Assembly (NCBI RefSeq): GCF_000003815.2
Contig: NC_049984.1
Location: 1,515,544-1,551,809 of the forward strand
DNA length: 36,266 nt
Direction of reading: 5' to 3'
Origin: Branchiostoma floridae
Lineage: Eukaryota; Chordata; Leptocardii; Amphioxiformes; Branchiostomatidae
Part shown: in pieces, positions 22,901-30,400 of the stretch
Layout: each line of letters begins with the position of its first letter
How positions within the stretch are numbered: the first letter of the stretch is position 1
Notes under the pieces: model-generated
Databases searched by the model: none
The model's input: the letters and a program-made list of their open reading frames with translations, nothing else
Told to the model about the DNA's origin: nothing
Position numbers and translations under genes: made by a program

Positions 22901-24021
22901 GCATCAGTGTCTTGATTATACTTATTATGTCGATATAAATGACCTAGTACCCACCTCTGCGGAACCCATGTGTATGTTTTACAGTAACGCAGGGTGACCA
23001 GGTGTTCACGACCGGGGAGCTGCGGTTCACGCTGACCCGGCGGCTGTCCTACCACCTGCTGCAGACCTACATCCCGTCCATCAGCATCGTGGCCATGTCC
23101 TGGATCTCCTTCTGGCTCAACAAGGACGCGGCTCCGGCCAGGACAGCGCTGGGGGTCACAACCGTCCTCACTATGATCACACAGGTAGGAAAACGCCTTT
23201 ATGATTTAGATAAGTCTGGCACCTTATACAAGGCGCAAGAAAAACGCTGAATGCTCTTCATGTTTATCAATTCTTCACGAGAAAATCCTAATACTTCACC
23301 GTCTTTACTTTTGTTTCTCTTTTGTTTTTCTTTTTCCTCAGAGCGGGCGCACGGAGGCCATGCCGGAGGTGTCGTACGTGCGGGCCGTGGACGTCTGGCT
23401 GCTCGTCTGTCAACTCTTCGTCTTCCTGGCGCTCATCGAGTACGCCTCCGTCAACTACATCTCAAGGACTATCAGGGTACGCCTTCAAATTTTCTTAAAA
23501 CTTTAATTTTCCTAACAAAAAAAGTATCCTAGCTGAAGAATTTTCATTAAATTGTAGTGAGTCACCGCTACAATGTAAGTAAATCTCTAAGGACTTTAGT
23601 AGTAGTTGTTTGAATTTTCTTTAACATTTATTTCCAAGCAAAAAAGGGTATCTTGTAGAGTTTGCTTTGAGAAATCTCTGCCCGATGCATTTCAAGAACT
23701 ACGGAGACATATGTAAATCCCAAGTCGTATGTAGCAAACAAGTATCAGTGAAAAGACGAATGTCAACATTCCGTTATTTTTCCACTGTTCCTTCAGGCTA
23801 AGGTTGACACTCCCAGCGAACCTACAGAAAACTGCAGTTTCTTTAAGGTACAAGAAGACTGTCAGAATCAGAATCACCTTGAGACTCCCGTGAAGGTCAC
23901 AAAGATGGACGGCAGGCAGATAGCCGAGAAAATAGACGAAATCAGCAAAATGCTCTTTCCTCTCTCCTTCCTCTTGTTCAACCTCCTCTACTGGTCGGTC
24001 TACTTCTTCGTGGTGCGCTGA
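7874..24021 (+). CDS. Cys-loop ligand-gated anion channel, glycine-receptor/GluCl-like (5' incomplete)
   Basis: Spliced from 7874-7947, 9418-9540, 20121-20203, 21883-22029, 22447-22620, 22985-23184, 23342-23476 and 23797-24021, giving 1161 bp (386 residues plus stop). All junctions are GT-AG and the phases agree. Features in order: EWRDFRL strand, IWKP, the 15-residue Cys-loop (C-x13-C), a cysteine-rich insert, loop C, M1 ([17 protein letters not shown]), M2 with the PAR motif before it and GVTTVLTM inside it, M3, a short cytoplasmic loop and M4 ending at the stop. In this family PAR marks a chloride-selective pore, so this should be an inhibitory pentameric receptor subunit at the plasma membrane; the ligand cannot be read from the sequence. 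The 83-bp Cys-loop exon matches the exon size of vertebrate GABA-A and glycine receptor genes. Signal peptide and N-terminal helix were not found; they may lie upstream or in the gaps. Confidence 0.9.
8013..8374 (+). repeat. Two-copy tandem duplication (~185 bp) in the first visible intron
   Basis: Copy one (about 8013-8197) and copy two (about 8203-8374) share tctcttcac, aaatttgacatcacc/aaatttgatgtcac, gtcattgaaaccata, a gttgaaaagtg / attgaaaagtg block, gaagaccaaa and gtttagtcacc. Divergence is moderate with indels. It starts about 65 bp after the exon at 7874-7947 but does not include exon sequence. Confidence 0.8.
8375..9417. other. Intron sequence, nothing recognised
   Basis: A/T-rich intron between the first two recognised channel exons. 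No repeat, RNA gene or additional exon was identified. Confidence 0.6.
9418..9540 (+). CDS. Channel exon: IWKP segment, with multiplied donor
   Basis: The acceptor is ccatccgcag; the reading begins with g, completing Trp, followed by [16 protein letters not shown]. The IWKP motif matches the IWKPD/IWVPD block of the family and the end (GNVLQMRW) matches the GNVLYS block. The exon ends at atgagatg|gtgagt in phase 2. The last 50 bp of the exon plus the first 9 bp of the intron form a unit present five times in tandem (9491-9785). Only the first donor keeps the frame, since reading on gives a stop straight after the Trp (tgg tga). Confidence 0.9.
9491..9785 (+). repeat. 59-bp x5 minisatellite spanning a splice donor
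   Basis: The period is exactly 59 bp: caccctgtcg recurs at 9491, 9550, 9609, 9668 and 9727. Each unit carries the exon end and an intact donor, atgagatg|gtgag, so GT donors lie at 9541, 9600, 9659, 9718 and 9777. Copies differ at very few positions, which suggests a recent or homogenised expansion. The first copy is the genuine exon end; the other four are intronic. Confidence 0.97.
9786..12400. other. Start of the 10.6-kb channel intron, nothing recognised
   Basis: This is the first part of the intron from 9541 to 20120. The small reading frames here have no domain similarity or splice context. No transposable element was recognised with confidence. Confidence 0.55.
12404..12503 (+). repeat. 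50-bp x2 tandem duplication
   Basis: cagtctcaagggcaagtaac begins at 12413 and again at 12463, and both copies continue ggggtgggatcgttaagg. They are nearly identical over 50 bp, so this is a recent tandem duplication inside the intron. Confidence 0.95.
13343..13745 (+). repeat. Two-copy duplication carrying an exon-like segment
   Basis: Copy one (about 13343-13572) and copy two (about 13573-13745) share aactggagactaac, a gacc-tt-attgtt-cttcatccgtg block, a cctt/cttgg-ct-a-att region, gtactactgaacatcgatga and gagcgtg/tagcgtg. Both carry an open reading NWRLTP, then D/E-NS-(L/M)-T, flanked in copy two by a cag acceptor (before 13578) and in both by a gtg donor-like site. The block also resembles the intron end upstream of the exon at 20121 (cctgacc, ttgttcc, cccgtg), so it may be duplicated acceptor-region DNA, not an exon. 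I do not call it coding. Confidence 0.6.
13746..15740. other. Intron sequence with one short tandem duplication
   Basis: No exon was recognised. A 22-bp unit, ttgttcttccgggaatggaa, is present twice in tandem near 15328-15373. Other reading frames have no support. Confidence 0.5.
15751..15783. repeat. (TTTG)n microsatellite
   Basis: About eight tetranucleotide units of tttg with one substitution (tctg). It is an ordinary intronic microsatellite. Confidence 0.95.
16005..16440 (+). repeat. Direct duplication (~105 bp) flanking a microsatellite
   Basis: The segment 16005-16113 and the segment 16338-16440 share gcgccgcataa/gcgcgacataact, gacaggccaat-agtataatt, atggaac-ctttcagcag and gta-ggtaca. 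Between them lies an (acat)n microsatellite (16270-16310). The copies are clearly diverged. It looks like an old local duplication or two copies of an unrecognised element. Confidence 0.75.
16270..16310. repeat. (ACAT)n microsatellite
   Basis: About ten perfect units of a 4-bp repeat. It causes a short artefactual repetitive reading frame on the minus strand. Confidence 0.97.
16660..16917. mobile_element. Foldback element with poly-C in the loop
   Basis: The left arm 16660-16710 (tacaacaattttcttcaatc, then agtgactgttt-tgtaaaggtaca) is matched in inverted orientation by 16871-16917 (ctgtacctttacaaaacagt, then cattgattgaagaaaaatgttg). Arm identity is high over about 45 bp. The intervening sequence has a run of 16 C (16774-16789). 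No transposase is present. It is a probable non-autonomous hairpin element or an inverted duplication. Confidence 0.75.
16918..18039. other. Intron sequence with low-complexity runs and a possible SINE fragment
   Basis: ttggtttggttt-type T/G repeats occupy about 17785-17822. Around 17940-17985 the string ggttctttaacgtgc is the reverse complement of the tail of the SINE near 7740 (gcacgttaaagaac), so a reverse-oriented SINE relic is plausible. A sequence near 16990-17050 (aagtgcctgacaccc) echoes 16545-16600. No exon was recognised; the 140-codon minus-strand frame at 17198-17620 lacks any domain. Confidence 0.45.
18040..18597 (+). repeat. Direct duplication (~205 bp), spaced 356 bp apart
   Basis: 18040-18246 and 18396-18597 are close copies: caccgtatatttcattatta, gtcggggccacgccgcgttt, gtgaacacgttgt, tcggtccggtaggaaataaa and gcgacag all recur. 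They differ by scattered substitutions and small indels. The DNA between the copies (18247-18395) is unrelated. Neither copy has a credible reading frame. Confidence 0.93.
18598..20120. other. Distal part of the large channel intron, nothing recognised
   Basis: No exon, SINE or minisatellite was identified. It ends with the pyrimidine-rich tract and cccgtgcag acceptor of the next channel exon. Confidence 0.55.
20121..20203 (+). CDS. Channel exon: Cys-loop (83 bp)
   Basis: The acceptor is ctcccgtgcag and the donor is tcc|gtaagt. The leading g completes Trp, followed by [20 protein letters not shown] and then CSVLFNI. The two cysteines enclose 13 residues with the invariant P-x-D (PLD), the defining disulfide loop of the family. 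Length and phases (2 in, 1 out) match the conserved 83-bp exon of vertebrate GABA-A and glycine receptor genes, which supports homology. A 13-bp minisatellite begins about 50 bp into the following intron. Confidence 0.95.
20256..20592. repeat. 13-bp minisatellite, about 26 copies
   Basis: Tandem units of gatgggacttgtg with few variants (gggg for ggga, cgg for tgg, acatg for acttg). Since 13 is not a multiple of three, 39 bp (three units) restores the frame, so all three frames on both strands stay open and give 13-residue-period artefact proteins. The array starts about 50 bp after the donor at 20204 and is intronic. Confidence 0.98.
20593..21882. other. Channel intron after the minisatellite, nothing recognised
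   Basis: A/T-rich sequence without recognisable exon or repeat family. It ends with the polypyrimidine tract and tctcacag acceptor of the next exon. Confidence 0.6.
21883..22029 (+). CDS. Channel exon: loop B to loop F region
   Basis: The acceptor is cctctcacag and the donor is cctg|gtgggt. A leading tg completes a Leu codon from the previous exon, followed by [20 protein letters not shown] and about 28 more residues, including [16 protein letters not shown]. The W and the L-x-x-x-L-x-L pattern sit where other receptors have the post-Cys-loop strand and the LPQF-type segment. Conservation is weak here, as is normal for the family, so assignment rests on position and phase (1 in, 1 out). The donor (gtgggt) is slightly weak. 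Confidence 0.82.
22282..22476 (+). repeat. 39-bp x5 array spanning a splice acceptor
   Basis: The string ttgttcca/ttgttaca recurs at exactly 39-bp intervals (22282, 22321, 22360, 22399, 22438). From the second copy on, each has a cag or acag, ggc-atctgc-type sequence and gtgtaacgaa, then a pyrimidine tract. The last copy contains the real acceptor (ttgttccag, before 22447) and the first codons of the exon. Upstream copies carry taa in the exon frame; the last copy has lost one a (gtgtacgaa), which keeps it open. Copies are moderately diverged. Confidence 0.92.
22447..22620 (+). CDS. Channel exon: eight-cysteine insert in the ligand-binding domain
   Basis: The acceptor is ttttgttccag and the donor is gcag|gtgaga; length 174 bp, phase 1 on both sides, so it is symmetric and can be skipped without frameshift. 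It encodes 58 residues beginning [19 protein letters not shown], with eight cysteines in about 50 residues and an N-glycosylation site (NGT). I know no such insert in glycine, GABA-A or GluCl receptors at this point, between loop F and loop C. No known domain was recognised. Codon use is strongly G/C-ending like the neighbouring exons, which supports real coding. Confidence 0.82.
22985..23184 (+). CDS. Channel exon: loop C, M1 and M2
   Basis: The acceptor is ttttacag and the donor is acacag|gtagga. A leading ta completes Val, then [16 protein letters not shown] (loop C and strand 10), [14 protein letters not shown] (pre-M1), M1 with SWISFWLN, the linker AAPAR, and most of M2 ([13 protein letters not shown]). 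PAR at the cytoplasmic mouth and Thr/Leu at the expected 6' and 9' pore positions indicate an anion channel. Loop C is about four residues shorter than in GABA-A receptors and lacks the cysteine present in glycine receptors. Confidence 0.95.
23342..23476 (+). CDS. Channel exon: M2-M3 linker and M3
   Basis: The acceptor follows a long T-rich tract (tttttcctcag) and the donor is agg|gtacgc. It has 45 codons in phase 0: [20 protein letters not shown], then M3 ([15 protein letters not shown]) and [22 protein letters not shown] is the classic P-x-VSY-x-(K/R)A-x-D-W block. The linker is one residue shorter than in vertebrate glycine receptors and has Glu where a basic residue is usual near the outer end of M2. 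Confidence 0.95.
23797..24021 (+). CDS. Channel exon: cytoplasmic loop, M4 and stop
   Basis: The acceptor is gttccttcag. It has 74 codons and a TGA stop. It starts [13 protein letters not shown], a short polar M3-M4 loop, followed by [19 protein letters not shown] and M4 ([16 protein letters not shown]). The I-D-x-I-S-(K/R)-x-x-FPL-x-F motif just before M4 is typical of glycine and GABA-A receptors. Including the end of the previous exon, the M3-M4 loop is only about 60 residues, short for the family. Confidence 0.95.
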   Translation, partial: AKVDTPSEPTENCSFFKVQEDCQNQNHLETPVKVTKMDGRQIAEKIDEISKMLFPLSFLLFNLLYWSVYFFVVR

Positions 24022-25030
24022 AGTGCAAAACGTCACCACTAGCTGTGCAGAACGTCATCGAAACTTGGGCACAGGACCGTCAGACGTCATCATTCCATGA
24101 AAATGGACGCTTCGAACACACCGAGCGGTCTTATGTAGTGTCTTATGAACTCTTATCAGAAGGCCTTAGCCAAGGAAGAACAGAGCAATGGAGTGTGCCC
24201 ATTTTTGGGGGACCAATAATACCATGTACCGTAGTGCTATTCTATTCAAAGGGTCTGCGAAGAAGGGCTGTCTTGATTCAATCGCGCCCCCTAGCGACTC
24301 GCCCACCAACTGACCTTGTGCGGAGTCGCCGAGAGCTTGTCCTACCGAGGAGCGACTTCAACATCAGAGGGCAGAAAAACTGGACAGAACACATAATGTG
24401 TATATAAATCCTAAAGTATTACCAGATCGACAACTACTTAACGAACAAATATGCAGATGATGCAGTTATGGTTATACGTTTTGGGTTTTAGGTAAATACT
24501 GCACGTGTCCTTCCCACCTCTATTTTCAAATCAAGAACATGTTGTGTTCTGTGCGATCTACCTGAGGCCTTGTAGATATTCCCTAGATGTGCCGCACAAG
24601 TAAAAGGACCAATAATGCCTCTGTGACTTGTCTTATATCATATCGAATATTTTTGTGGACCAAGTCTTGTAACCACATGTACATATCATGGGCTGAGGTG
24701 GACTTGTCTATTTCTACAGACGACATCCGTTGTTCAATCATTGCAACACATACTGGTCTTGTACAGGGTCACTATAATCTTTTTTTGACATTCTGAATGT
24801 ACATACGCAATGACAGGAGTTTTTTGTGGTTTTAATTAACCTTACCGGTACCCAGCCCTAGTAAGGAACAAAACTGTATTTACAGGTCTGGGTTCGGCTG
24901 ACAACGAGTGACATGGCAGTGAATGCTGTTTGTAGTCACAGTATTATCTAGTTAGCTGCCTAGTGACCCCCATTTTATATTGTTCTTGTTACAATTAAGA
25001 ATTAACAATAAAGAAAAAAGACCTTTGTGG
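24022..25030 (+). other. Probable 3' UTR with poly(A) signal
   Basis: It follows the channel stop codon. An aataaa hexamer lies at 25007-25012 in acaataaagaaaaaag. It is the best candidate I see for the end of the transcript, about 990 bases past the stop. Transcript data would be needed to fix the end. Confidence 0.45.
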
Positions 25031-26253
25031 CATTAACAAAACACGTCGGGACATTTTCATGCAAATCGAGATGAATTCTGTTTTAGGTTATGGACATGTT
25101 ACCCACAATTCCTGTCAATGCGCATGGGTACTCTGGATTGCCAACGAGTTTATCAATTACAATCATAAAGACCACCGTTCAGTTAGCCCCATGACCATGT
25201 ATGGTTCTTAGAAGATATATCCTTGACTGAATTCATATATATCCTATTTTATGATTTTCCTTGAGTTATATCTGGTGCCTTTGCATGCTTTGGTCTACAT
25301 AGAATACGTTTATTTCATTATCATCATCATTTCATTTAAACAAAAACGTCAAAGGCGAACGTCATTTACAGAAATAGCTCAGAACATCTTTCAGCCCATT
25401 TCAATAAGACACGGATCATCACAGTAGTTACGTCTACACTCATACAAAGATACATATCCAGAGAATGAAGGGGGGAAAATATAACGTACACTTAGCATTA
25501 AGGGTTTAATCACTTTCCAGACCATTAGCGGGTACCAGGCCTAGGAAAGTAGGTACAAGGAAAGTACATGATGAGGAAAGAACGTACTGAACGAGTCAAT
25601 TCCCTAAGAAGATTCGATCGGCACTATATGTCCCCAGGTAATATACTGATTGGTAAAACGTACTACTGTAGTGTTACACACTGTGCACTGTGAAGTCTTG
25701 ATGGTGCAATGTATAATGGTGCAGGACTATGTTCCACCTATGCCATGTCACTGGTACACCGGAAGAAACATAACAAGCCTTACTCTGTACATAACACTCT
25801 TGGAATAAATGTTTAACTGAACGAAACATCGAATAATGAGACGTTTGTCTTTTGTCTGACATAATATTAACATTTGTCTTCACAGAAACATGTCAAGATG
25901 CTCACATGTTTAAAGACATATATAGCCCCCCTCCCATATCCATTTCACCTTGAAAAACTCGCTTCGTTCAAGAAGAGATTTTACGCCTAACTTTCTTCCA
26001 AAGGTCGTCAGCACCCGTCCCAGAAGGAGACCACACACATCTAGAAGGTCCCATGTTTCCGCTGTCGCTGTTGTGACAGTAATTCTACTAAGAAACTTGT
26101 CTGTGGCAGCGTACAAGTCACTCCTTGTCGACCAAGCTGTTTGGACTCTAACTTTGACTACATGCACAGAAGCGCCACCTGTTGATCTGCACCGGTATTG
26201 CACCGGTATTGAGTGCTGCTTTGTGCACCAGGACATCTTGCTACTAAATTTAG
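25031..26253. other. Intergenic, between convergent genes
   Basis: Non-coding DNA between the 3' ends of the channel gene and the SLC7 gene. A short (atc)n tract lies near 25319-25331. No gene was recognised; the overlapping frames on both strands at 25910-26393 run into the palindromic element that follows. Confidence 0.55.
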
Positions 26254-26465
26254 TTACTGTAAATGCAAAAATTTTCGCGGTGGTTTTATGTTCGCGTTTT
26301 TCGCGTTGCAAGTTTACCGCGAAATTGAAACCACCGCGAACACTTTTGCATGGCAGTAAGAGACTACAGTGCATAGTGCTACCGCGAACTTAAAACCACC
26401 TTGAAAAGTCCTTTTCCCGCTATCGCAAATTTAAATCCCCGCGAACTTAAATGCATCTACAGTAA
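26254..26465. mobile_element. Palindromic MITE-like element with ttactgta ends
   Basis: The left end, ttactgtaaatgcaaaaatt (26254-26273), is matched inverted by the right end aaatgcatctacagtaa (to 26465). Internally, cgcggtggttt and accgcgaa/aaaccacc motifs repeat in both orientations, giving several nested hairpins. Both ends are flanked by TA, compatible with a TA target site. No transposase is encoded. Similar tactgtaaatg-ended elements are, as I recall, common in marine invertebrate genomes. Confidence 0.7.
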
Positions 26466-27226
26466 TACGCTTTAGAGACGGGAAACAGTGATTCTGTTCC
26501 ATTTATGTTTTTACAGACCCAAGTTTACATCATGTAAATTGACTGACGATTCACATTACGTTGTACACTATTTTTCGTACAATTGTTTGTATCGTTGTTT
26601 GTTATTGGCATTGATATTCCTTTAGATACAGAACGCAACACAACAATGATTTATCCATATATGTAAGACAAAGACACGATCTTGTGGCACAAAAGAACGG
26701 GACCCAATAAATACTGGGGAACATTGATATAAACTTGACACTCTAGGTCAACCAAGCACTAGTTTTATGATGATCTAAGCCAGTGATAATTTGGTCCATA
26801 CAAGATACTGATATATTTTATCAATGTATCATACTGATAATGCATTATTCTGACACTTAGAATAGTAACGAGTCATTCGGATCGCATAGACAATTATTCT
26901 AAACTAAGACGAAGGTGTGTACTTTGGTGATCTCTTAACATGCAGAGGCAAAAGAAGATATATGTTGACTTTAGAGTGCTGTATCCACCATTCCTCACAT
27001 GGAAAAACTTCACACTCGTCTTTAGCCCACCAACAATGCCCGATAGCATGGATTACACTCGCGAGACCAAAACACCATATCTAGATGAATAATATATCTA
27101 GATCATGAATACCAAATGCATTAGTGTAATCTACGGCATTGCTTCTCCAACTGCTCTGTACAGCAGCGAAGGCTGAAGCAGAAATGCTGGTGACAACCAC
27201 ACAGAAAGTGCAGCCGCGATCATTTT
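26466..27226. other. Intergenic / SLC7 3' UTR, nothing definite
   Basis: This stretch follows the SLC7 stop on the minus strand and probably contains its 3' UTR. I found no clear minus-strand AATAAA signal here. Confidence 0.45.
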
Positions 27227-27492
27227 CTACGTTTCAATTTTCTGAAAGACGTCGTCATCAGCATCCGGGCTTTCCCTGTCCTTCCTACCAGTCTTCCGGT
27301 TGAGCACGTTCTGCATCATGACGTCATTTCCGTCAGCCTCCGGGCCGCCATTTTGAATCCCCTCGTCAGGATCGTCTGCATCATCCGGGACCTTTGTGGG
27401 CCCCTTCCCGCCTTCCGTTGACCCCTGGGTGTGCGAGACCTGCTCTTGGGGCATCACCTCCAGGGCTTTCTGCAAGGTTCGGGTCATTGAGT
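27227..27492 (-). CDS. SLC7 last exon: cytoplasmic C-terminal tail
   Basis: The acceptor is tatttttgcag; leading ac completes an Asp codon, and the reading ends KIET then TAG. It has 88 codons including the stop, starting [17 protein letters not shown], then a polar tail rich in Asp, Glu, Gly and Asn. There is no membrane segment. Tail sequences of this family are poorly conserved; the length is longer than I remember for vertebrate LAT1. A QKALEV-type amphipathic start right after the last membrane segment agrees with the family. Confidence 0.85.
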
Positions 27493-30400
27493 CTGCAAAA
27501 ATAGATTAAAAGTTCTAAGATGAAAATTGTTAGTGCTGGTAACAATATAAATGGAGCATCCACGAAACATACTATTCGGATACTGCTACCTTACTCGTAC
27601 TTGTATCCCAAGATGTAACGTTAGTTGTTATTGTGTAGTCTGCATACAATAACAATGTGACGTAGTAGAGAAAAACACTATCTCATTTGAACAGTATCTT
27701 CTTTAAATTTGTTTCATTTACATTCTATTCAATCTTGTCAAGAACAAAACGTTTATCCTGGATTTATTAGAACCCAATCATGTAAGGCCTGCAGATCGAT
27801 TTGAGCTCCCAGTGGATAAAGAAAGATTCAACCATTTGTAATCTAACAGGGAATTTGAAGATATCTAGATGGAGTTAGGATTTTACAATTATTTCACACA
27901 ACTTGATGTCAAACTTTGATGAAAAAATGACGAAGTTACCGAGCCCATCGACGAGCCACTTCGGCTTCGCCTTCCACCAGACACCGACGAAGTACACCGG
28001 CAGCCCCGATAGGATGATGCCGAAGCCCACCAGGCACTGGATAGGCGTCTCATAGATGGACACGATGACCAGGAACATGCAGGCCAGGACGAAGAAGATT
28101 GGGAGGGCGAGGTGTACCTGGGTGTACATACGCCTCGAATATCAAGTGCCCGTTTTGGGGGGGATACAAATGCATCAGTACATGATATAACACGGTACAG
28201 TAGCCGCTTTATGTCCCACGATAAACTGGCTGATACTGGTAACCTGTAGCTTGTCTGTTGTCCCATTCACAGCGGCACCATGCGACACGATACAGTACGA
28301 CACTGCACACCGGCCAAGTACCTTGAATTCAATTGACAGGATGAGGTATGTCGGGCTTCATGACCAGCATTGTGCATGTGAACTGCACGATGATGACAAT
28401 CCCACGCATGATACGACACAATACAAGTACACGACAACACACGAGGGACCTACACCTTGACCGGGCAGGACATGTCGGGTTGGAGGATGAGCTGCCAGAT
28501 GATTGTTACCCAACAACGCGACACGACACTGCACGATACAACACGACAACGACACAACAGCGCACGACAGCCAAGCAGCTTGACCGGACGAGGCATATCC
28601 GGCTTCATGACGCGGAGGATGAGCTGGCCTATGATGGCGATGCCCGCTAACGACACGACAAGTTACGACAAAACACCACAGCGACACGGCAGCGCACGAC
28701 ATCGACACGTCAGCACACGACATCGACACCGACAGCACACGACAGCTAAGCACCTTGACCGGGCGAGGCATTTCCGGCTTCATGACGCGGAGGATGAGCT
28801 GGCCTATGATGGCGATGCCCGCTCACGACACGACAAGGTACGACACAACACGACAGCCCCACGACAAAGCACGACATCGACACGATAACGCACGACAGCC
28901 AAGCACCTTGACGGGACGGGGCATATCCGGCTTCATGACGCGGAGAATGAGCTGCCCGATGATGGCGATGCCCACACAGAGCCAGTTGAAGAAGCTGAAG
29001 TAGTTGATCAGGTCGAAGATGTCCCCCGACACCAACATCACCAGGGACATCAGGCACTGGTGAGGTGCAGAAGAAAATAAGATCGTACAACAAAGTAGAA
29101 ATGTTTTGAATCTTGCAGCAGCCGCCTTACAAGATGTCTGAAAGTTTTTGCTGTTTCGCTGTCGCTGTTGCCACAAGCCTTTTGGGCGACAGTATTCAAA
29201 AGTCGATCCTGTGTACAAGTTAGAGAACATTATGTATGTTTATGCCTGTAAATGAACCTTTCTTTGCAATATAAATGTGTTTGGTCCGAGCGAAGGTGAC
29301 AAAGGCATGTCTCATTCGATCGTTTATTCACACGTTCATTCATTCTGGCATTCATCCATGCATTCATTTATTCTCGCAAGCATATATTCATCCATGTATT
29401 CATTAATTCGTGCGTTCCGCATTGTGGGTGCCTTACCGTGAAGATGAGTGAGGGGACGGGAGTGAAGCGTCTGACGTGGATCATCGCCAGGATGTCGGGC
29501 AGGTGACCCTCGCGCGCCCCCACGAAGAACAACCTGCGGCAGACACACGTGGATAGCAGATTCAAAAGATTACTGACTTGGCCAAGTCTATTGAATAACG
29601 TATCAGACAATCTTAATTATCTGTACTCTATGGACTATTTAAAAATTTTATTTAAAAAATCGAACAGATGGCAACCTACGGAAAGGAGAATATCGCTCTA
29701 CCCTTTCGGACCTACCCATATTTTTTCTATTTGCTTTTGGACAAACGAGGACAGTGTATCAGGTACCCATTTTTACACCTGGGTGTAGTGAGGAAGGTCG
29801 TGTATAGTGCCTTTCCCAAAGACACAACGTCAGGGGCATCAAATTCGGGATCACTGGATTCCGAGCCGAAGATCTATCAGTTACGTCACACACGACCCAT
29901 GATTGACTCAAGATTAATCATTCACCCTATTTATATTTATGCAGACTTATACTATCTATACCCCACGTACAAGGGCTAATTCACAAAGATTCACTCATGA
30001 TTCACAAAGAAATACGTGTTCTTCGTTGAGAAAGCATTTGTTGAATCTACAGGCATCCACTCCATTAATACCGTGATGACGTGAAGAGCGATCCGTTGAC
30101 GCCCCCGAAAGTTGACATGGCGACGAAGACGGGAATAATCCAGTTCGCCACCCCGAGCAGACGGTCTCCATATGTCTAGGGAAAACATGGCTCACATTTA
30201 CTTTTACGTGGAGTAGACAAATACGTACAATGTCGCACTGAAAATTCGAGTGATCATTATAACTTCATACTTATGAGATACTATCATAAACGTTGAGACA
30301 ACAGTCCCTAATTATAACTGTGACTTCCATGCCAGGATAGGAATGACAACTCATTCGAGGTGCTGTCCACAGCCATGAATCCATAGCGTGCTACCATCTT

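Noticed and set aside
24045-24407. 120-codon frame after the channel stop
   Set aside because: Lies in the probable 3' UTR; no domain and no evidence for a second coding region.
25910-26393. Overlapping ~150-codon frames on opposite strands
   Set aside because: Both run into the palindromic element at 26254; codon composition is not coding-like and no domain is visible.
28251-28888. Plus-strand and minus-strand frames with SARH or RVVS repeats
   Set aside because: Simple acgac-type spacers and ghost exon copies; no independent gene.
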